From the NCBI RefSeq assembly GCF_030269925.1, contig NC_085125.1:13144117-13208116 (forward strand): a stretch of 64,000 bases of DNA. The letters run 5' to 3'. The notes beneath the pieces are model-generated. The model was not told where the DNA came from and ran no database searches. It worked only from the letters and a program-made list of their open reading frames with translations. Position 1 is the stretch's first letter. The number at the start of each line of letters is the position of its first letter. The stretch comes from Bombyx mori (Eukaryota > Arthropoda > Insecta > Lepidoptera > Bombycidae). Shown here in pieces: positions 35,601 through 44,600 of the stretch. A program made the position numbers and the translations under genes.

Positions 35601-38600
35601 ATATCACACTGCAACATATTGACCAGGACATTTTCGTCTGACTTATACAAAATCATCAATCTTACCCCAATCTTGACCTATTTAAATGATAACACCTAAT
35701 GATCTCTCAACACTAGTCCGCAGCATCTGTTCAAGAATTAACCTAACTTAATCTATCTTAAGAAGGAGGGAGCCTGGAGATCAGTAATACAGGTCTTTGA
35801 ACCTAGTACAGAATTCAGCTCTTTCAAAGGCTTACAAAAATAAATTATAAGGTTAATTTCTATTTGTATTTGTACTATACCTTTAAGAGAGAAATAAATA
35901 AAGTTATTATTATTATTATTTTTGTTTTTTTTTATTGCCCTTGTAGACAGACGAACATACTGCCCATCTGATGGTGAATGGTTTTTTTTTATTTTTTTTA
36001 TTGCCTTTTTAGGCAGACGAGCGTACGGCCCACCTGATGGTAAGTGGTTACCGTCGCCCATGGACTTCAGCAATGCCAGGAGCAGAGCCAAGCCGCTGCC
36101 TACTGCTTAATACTCTCCACAAGCCTCGTTTGAAGAAGGACATGTCATAGCGTTCGGGAAACACCGTGGAGGGGAGCTCATTCCATAGCCGGATGGTACG
36201 TGGCAAAAAAGACCTCTGGAAACGCACTGTGGATGACCGCAGTGGCTCCAGGTAGTATGGATGAACTCTACTCCGGTGGCGGGCGGTGCGATGGTAAAAA
36301 CGAGACGTTGGTATCATCTCGAACAATTCCTCAGAGCACTCCCCATGGAACATACGGTACAGAATACAGAGGGACCCGAAGTCCCTCCGCAGACCCAGAG
36401 GCTCCAAGCGATCCGTGAGAATGGGATTATCGACAATCCGAACGGCTCTCTTCTGTATGGAGTCAAATGGAAGAAGCTGGTATTTGGGAGCCCCGGCCCA
36501 GAGATGGGAGCAGTACTCCACACGAGGCCGGACTTGTGCTTTATAGAGCAAAAGTCTTTGTCCAGGCGTGAAGTACCGCTTCGCTCTGTTGAGGACTCCC
36601 AGCATTTTGGACGCCAACTTGGCTTTGCCTTCCAAATGACTCCGAAATTGAACATCGCTCGAAATGTCGACCCCAAGTATCCCGATACTCCCGGAAGGTT
36701 GCAGGGATACTCCTTGGAATTGCGGCGCCATGACAAAGGGGTCCTTCTTCGCAGTGAACGCGCAAACTTGTGTCTTTGTCGGGTTGAATTGAACCAAGTT
36801 CAATTCACCCCATTCGGAGACTCGCCCCAGAGAGTTCTCCACTTCAGACACAAGTTTTGATCGTCTCTCTTGCACCACACTCCGAGAGAGACTCTGATGG
36901 CCGATATATCGCGCATCCCCCGTGCTGTCATCCGCATAGCAATGCATGCCATCAATAGACAGCATGTCATTGATATACAGGATGAAAAGCATGGGGGAGA
37001 GCACCGAACCTTGTGGAACGCCAGCGTTAATGGACATGGTATCAGAGCAGTCACCGTCTACAACGACAGTGATGCTCCGCCCATCCAAAAAGCTAGCGAT
37101 CCACTTGCAGAGACCCTCGGGGATTCCGTAAGATGGTAACTTCGATAGAAGTGCCCTATGCCAGACCCTGTCGAAGGCCTTCGCGATATCAAGGCTCACA
37201 GCAAGAGCCTCGCCCTTGCTCTCCAAGGCTTCAGCCCACCTGTGAGTAAGGTATACAAGAAGATCGCCAGCTGAGCGACCGTGACGGAAACCGTACTGTC
37301 GGTCACTGATCAGCTGGCGATCCTCCAGATATTTCAGGAGTTGTATATTTATTATTCGCTCCATCACCTTGGAAAGCAAGGAAGTTATCGCGATAGGCCT
37401 ATAACTCGATGGGTCCGACCGGTCACCCTTCTTGGGGATAGGGTGGACGTGGGCGGTCTTCCATGAAGACGGAACCCTGTTAGTGCAGTAAGAGAGGCGA
37501 TACAAACGCGTTAGCGCAGGCGTCAGCTCAGGGGCGCACGTTTTCAGAACCACTGCAGGGATGCCATCTGGCCCACTCGACTTATGGACGTCCAGGAGTC
37601 GGAGCTCCCGCCTGACTGCACACTGCGTGTAGCAGATCTCAGGCAGGGAGCTATCACACCGGGGGATGTTCGGTGGTGTAGCACCCCCGTCGTCCACGGT
37701 CGAGTTCGAGGCAAAGAGTTTGACCAGAAGGTCAGCCTTCTCTTTCGCATTGTGGGCCAAACTGTCATCGGACTTGCGTAGTGGTGGGAGACTAGACCTG
37801 CAAAAGTTTCCTTCTGCAGCTTTGGCGAGCGACCAAAAAGCACGGCTCCCAGAGGGATAGCTATTTAGTCGCTCGCCAACTCTAGCAACGTGCTCCGACT
37901 TCGCCTTGGCAATAACCTTCTTGTAGGAGGTTGCAGGTTACCGTCGCCCATGGACTTAAGCAATGCCAGGGGCAGAGCCAAGCCGCTGCCCACCGCTTAA
38001 TACTCTCCACAAGGCTCGTTTGAAGAAAGACAGCTCATAGCGCTCGGGAAACACCGTGGAGGGAAGTTCATTCCATAGCCGGATGGTACGTGGCATGGTC
38101 TTGGTTTTGAATTACAATTACGAGGGATTATGGTTACGGCGCTGTCACCTGGAAGAGTGCGAGGTGCAGCGGCCTGAGGTTCTCCGTCCTGGCGAAGGTG
38201 GCGGCGCAGCGGTTGGTGGCCAGGTTGACGAGCTTGGCGCCCAGCAGCGTGCCGTACAGCACGAAGTGTCCGCTGCAGTCGAACGCCACGTTGCCCAGCG
38301 ACACGCACTCAGACTTCTCCAGGTCGCGCTCCGTCGCCATCCTGGGAACACGCGACTGGTTACCGGAGCCCATACACATCTAGTAGGCAGCGGCTTGGCT
38401 CTGCCCCTGGCATTGCTTAAGTCCATGGGCGACGGTAACCACTAACCATCAGGTGGGCCGTATGCTCGTCTGCCTACAAGGGCAATAAAAAAAAAAAGAA
38501 ATCTACGAAGTAAAAGCACCAGCCACCTTGAGATATAAGTTCTAAAATCTCAGTATAGTTACAACGGCTGCCCCACCCTGCAAACCGAAACGCATTACTG

Positions 38601-41600
38601 CTTCACGACAGAAATAGGCAGGGTGATGGTACCTACCCGTGCGGACTCACAAGAGGTCCTACCACCAGTAAATGTAAATATATACCCTATACGTTTTATC
38701 TTTATCGCGCCGTGGCTGCGACTTATTTTTTATTTATTTTTCCAATTCGACATTTTCGAGTGAAGCTGCCATGATGTAATAATAAAAAAATACAAATCAC
38801 ATTATAACTTAAGATCCGCAATCAAAATAGTTAGTGCGATACCTCCTCCCGAACTCCATGTTGGGCAGCTGCTGCGTCTGATGCTGCAACTCCTGGAACC
38901 GCTGCAGGCTCTCGTCGATCACCTTGTGCAGTTTGCCGGTCAGGAAGTGGAACACTCGCACCTGAGAAATATTATGTGGAACTCTTCAAGCGAGGGATCA
39001 ATTACCTGTGAGATGGCAAAAGAGCATAGATAACAACGGTGCATACTTTGATTATTTTTTGAAGTGAAAACTTCAAAAATCGTTGTGATTTCAAACCGGA
39101 TACAACGGAAAAAACGACAGGTAAGAGACACAAATACAAAAATGTGTAGGATGAAGCCAGCAAAGAATGAGACAGAAATATACATACTATTTAATACAGC
39201 GCCATCTGTGAGATTTTTTAATACTAACGTGTGTATGAAAGCTCTTGTAGTGAATTTAATTTAGGATTATACGTGAAATTAAAATATCAATCCACAGAGG
39301 GCGCTACCTTACAATTATTTACTAATGACAAAATTTTACATATACTTAAGACGTTTAGGATAATTGTATTTTAATTTTGGAAGGTTTCTTCCACGCTTCT
39401 ACCACGTGTGAATTGCACACATTTTTTTTTTTTTTTCTCTTTTGTTTTAATGTCTCGTAGCGATCTGTTTTAGTTAACAATGAGCTATTCCTTTGGCTGT
39501 TTTTAATCTTAATAGTGATATGAACAGAATGAGATGTCCAGTGACATCTTCATCTTTTATTGTAAGATTTAATTTCTATTCTGTAAGGTAGGTATACTGT
39601 GCCCCCTTAATCTAGTAAACTGCACTGCTCCTGTGCCTCCCAGGTCCGACGCTAATTTATTGACGTGTGTCGATAACCTGGCTTGGTTTTTTTTCTGCTG
39701 TAAGCTACTATTTCCTCTTTCAATGTGAGAATATTTAGGTCCATTTGTATGATCTTGTTGCTTATGTAATGCAGTATTCTTGGCATTGTTTGATAAATTT
39801 AATATATTTAACAAAAAAAAGGGTGCATGTACTTATGTATACGCGTAAGAAGTTATACTTTATTTTTATTAAATTTATTTCTTTTTTTTTAAATAATATT
39901 AAATAATTAATAATTAATATTTAACGTTAAAAAATTAATGCTAATAACACTTTTTTTACGAGTGTACATGCGCGAATGTTCACCTGCGGCTATATTCAGA
40001 CTCGCCAAGTTACGTCAGTCGTATTGTAATGAGCGATTTAGTGGGCAACTTCATTCTGTTAATTTTGTGTCACGGTGCGCGCGCATCGTAAAATTTCACT
40101 CTTATCAATTTTTCATAACGCGCCTAAAGAAGTATAACTTTAATAATCGCAAAGGTCAACTACTCCGCAGTGCAATGGAGCAGCCTCACCCTGGGGGAAC
40201 CGCCTGCAGAATCACGGTAACCCTACCCCAGATAAGTATAATTTAGTAAGAGAAATACGAGAACGTCTATCAACTGTGTAACATCTCGTCACCGCGATTC
40301 AGGAATTGTTGAATTTACGTGCAGCGACATCTTGATAACAAACAAAAAAAAAGCCACGACAGCGTGCACGGACGTCAAAACCACACTGAACTAGTCGGGG
40401 ACGCGGACCGTGTGGAGCGCTTCGTGATTTGTCGGCGCCGCTCGCCGGCAAGCCAATCACGGCACACTTATTTTTTCGTTTCGTTTCATTTCGTTTCAAC
40501 GAGTTTGAAATCACAACAATTCTAAAGAAGTTTCACTTCAAAAATTTACTTTATATTCCTCCCGTACAGAACGCCAATTCCATTAAAATTAAGAACTCTT
40601 CAAGCGTTTAAGTGACACAATTACAAAAATTATCATCTCCATATCCTCGTGTCGATTTTTATGAATCTGACATCTATCACCCAAATTACGGTCGTTTACC
40701 AGTTTACGAATTACACTTACCTTCCTGTCGAGGCTTATCGAGGCCATCTTTCTGCCGTCCGGCGAGAAGTCCAGCGCCGTCGGACAAGTCTTGTTCTTCA
40801 CGAAGTCGTACAGGTCCGTGTCGAGCTTCGACTGAAACCTCACCGTCTTGGGGAAATTGTATTCGTGCTTCGGACCCGTCCAGTACTCGACTATGCCGGC
40901 CTGCGCAGAAACAGCTCGTTTTCATCACTTTCTTTCAGTGCATGACTTATTAAAGTTTAACACTGATTTTTTTTTTCCTACCTAAGCTTATAACCTTGAG
41001 AGGCTATATCAGCGTAAACTTAACTAGTAGGTGAGCTCACGGGGCTCAAACCTGATGACGTTGCTAACACGAACCCTAGCAAGAGCCGTGCTTCGCAGAA
41101 TCTACCACCGGATCGAAAACGCAACCCACTGAGAAGATCCGGCGAGAAACTCAGTGGGCTGTGTCTGTGGGTTAATTTACTCGTCGAGCCCTTCGTCGCA
41201 AGCGACGGGTTCGACAAGAACGATGACCGGTGCTTGTGGTACCTAAAAGCACCATTAGTGGATCGGGAGGATCCGAAATGACGTGTAAACTGACCATACC
41301 TACACTTACTGGGACCTGTATCTACCATAGCGGGTAGATAATGGTATATGACAAGTATTACTCAAAATAAACAAAACATAACAACAAAAAAAGTATAATA
41401 ACTGTAGATTAATTTGTAAGAAAAAGTCATGAAGTCAAATGTGCAGAAGCAATAAGATGAATTGTGAATTTTTAATGCAAAAGTTCAAATTGGGTCATTT
41501 GATCCGTTATGGTATGTTTAGTGTTCAAGAACTTTATTCAAACAAACTCACATAAAATAATATGTAATGAAATAGTAATAATAGGTTGAAACTTATGAAG

Positions 41601-44600
41601 TTGCTTTTACAAAACTGGCCATTTGAACTTCATTCGTGCATATAATATATTATGTACGTTTATTTCTACATGTAATCGCATCGTTCAATACAATTACTTA
41701 TCCTAATCTTATCTTATACATTTAGTCATGATGACTTTAAAAATGTTGATAAGTTTGAGGTCTGAATTACCATGGACTCCCATGCAAACCATAACACATG
41801 ATGACGGAGCCAAATCACAAGGACTGAAGCGATTTTAGACGCCATAAATACAGTAAATTATTTGTAAATATTGTAGGTAATTGCGTAATTACTGGTGGTA
41901 AGTCTTTTTGTGAGTCCGCACGGATAGGTACCACCACCCTGCCTATTTCTGCCGTGAAGCAGTAATGCGTTTCGGTTTGAAGGGTGGGGCAGCCGTTGTA
42001 ACTATACTTGAGACCTTAGAACTTATATCTATGGGCTCCGGTAGCCACTTAACACCAGGTGGGCTGTGAGCTCGACCACCCATCTAAGCAATAAATAAAA
42101 AAGAACCTAAGGTACCTTATCGACGGAGACAGCAGTTTCGAAGACCGGGTTATACTTGATGACCGCCACCGCGGTCTGGTGCAGAGTCTCGAACGTGTGC
42201 AGCGGAGTGCCCGAAGCTTGCGTGCCGTCGTACACGTGAATCTTATTTGTGTTTCTGTCCGAGCTGGTGAGTAAGCGAGATGGGAGATGAAACAAAAAAC
42301 ATGTGTGCAATTCACACGTGGTAGAAGTGAAACCTTCCAAAATTCAAATATGTACAATTATCCTAAACGTCTTAAGTATATGTAAAATTTTGTCATTAGT
42401 AAATAATTGTAAGGTAGCGCCCTCTGTGAATTGATATTTTTATTTCACATATAATCCTAAATTAAAATTCACTACAAGAGCTTTCATACACACGTTAGTA
42501 TTAAAAAATCTCACAGATGGCGCTGTATTAAATAGTATGTATATTTCTGTCTCATTCTTTTGTATTTGTGTCTCTTACCTGTCGTTTTTTCCGTTGCATC
42601 CGGTTTGAAATCACAACGATTCTAAAGAAGTTTTCACTTCAACAACACAATTATATCATAAAAAGGAATTACGTGACTCACTATGGTGTTTTATTAAAAT
42701 TCTAAGGTTTCCGTGTACGATATAATTGAATTTTGAAGATGTTTGAAATTTAAAAGATCGTCATCACTCCATCATATTATCTTCTGAGTTTCGCAAAAGG
42801 CGTCTAAAGGATTCAATAGAAAAAATGAGCAACTGGGTTCTCTAAGTATTATGATAGCTCACTGCAAAGTTTAACCAGAATTTGCACTTTATTGATCAGT
42901 GCTAACATAATGCCTATGGCATTCTATACTAATTAACCAAGGGTGGTGCATATGCAGTCTGCATGAGTTGTTACCGCCATTGTGCCTATTTGTCTTGAAG
43001 CACTTGATGTGTTTCACTTTGAAGGGTGGAACAGTCCTTATACCAGTTATACAATTGAGACTATGACGGCTTAATGTTTGAAGGGCAGTAGTATTTATGC
43101 AATATATACGGACTAAAGAGTCGTTGCAACTTGTTGAAAAGCAACATCATGTGTTGCAAGTCTACGCCTCGTGTGGCAAACCTACGCAACATGTTGAAAA
43201 GCAACGCCACATGTTGCATACCTACGCAACATGTGCCACGTGTTGTAAATATACGCGACTTGTTAAAAAGCCACGCCATGTGCTGCAATGTGTGCTGTTT
43301 TATTTTATTTGTTTTATTGAAGAAATAATTAGTTTTCCAATAAAACCTCATGCCTCATATCACATTGCTGGTGTTATAATAATTGCCTATCATAATAAAC
43401 ACTCACACAGCTAAAGCTGAGATGGGGTCACCAGCGGAATGCACCCACTCCACTCGATATGGCTCAAAATCTATTGATATCATGTTAATCATATCTGAAA
43501 TTTAAAGAACAACATTAGAGATTTGTCAAAAAACATACACCATAATACACACACAAACAATAAAAATATATAAAATATGCTGCCTATTTCTGCTGTGAAG
43601 CAGCAATGCGTTTCGGTTTGAAGGGCGGGGCAGCCGTTATACTGTTAAAATTAAGACCACACACCCTTTTTTTTTTCAGGCCGGGGCCCGAACATGCTAC
43701 GCAGTCCCCGCGCCTAGGGGGCGCGCGGGGTATGTGGACTTGACGATCTGCAAGGTGTTGGGAGCAGACCGCGGGCCCAAGGAAAATACAACTCATGCCT
43801 GAAGGTGGGTGGCGACGTTTACATTGACATTTATATTTACATTTATGACTATGGGCACTGGTAACGACTTAAAACCAGGTGAAAAAAATATATTAATAAT
43901 AAAACTATAGTATTAGGGGTTAAAGTATGAAATTGCCGATTTGTACAGAAAAATTTAAACTCGTTTTTTTTATTTATTTAACATAATTATTTTTTTATTT
44001 AATTATGAATACATTGCTGCCATCTAATAGGAAGGTCATTTATGCCTTTGCGATAGAACTCTGGTGATCTAGATTGTACAAACTGTGTGAATGCATTTTG
44101 TACTGCCTCCTGGGAAGAAAACTTTTTATCAAGTAGAAAATTGTCGAAATCACGAAAAAAATGCTAGTCCGTTGGGGCAAGGTCTGGCGAATACTGAGGG
44201 TGACGAATGGTTTGTAATTGCATTTCCTGCACAGTTAAAACGTTTTTCCGTGCTGTATGAGGTCTTGCGTTATCATGGAGCAATAATGCTGAAGATCGAT
44301 ACATGAGGGCTGTTTGACTGCAAGTTTTGCTTTCATTGTTCGGAGTGCGGCACAGTAAACATCTGCCGTTATTGCATGACCAGATCGGAGAAAGCTATAA
44401 TTAATAATACCACACTGAGACCACCAAACAGTTACCGTTACCTTTTTATTGGTAGCTTTGCTTTAGGACACTGTTGTGGCGGTTGCACTGGGGTCATTTA
44501 TTACATTTTTCGCTTACGGTTATCGTAAAGAATCCATTGTATTATATAATATTCCTTGATTTCTGTATCGATTCGACAAGGCAACACAAGTTTCAACATG

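Noticed and set aside
36261..36860. 199-codon plus-strand frame at the LINE
   Set aside because: Shadow of the reverse transcriptase ORF on the opposite strand.
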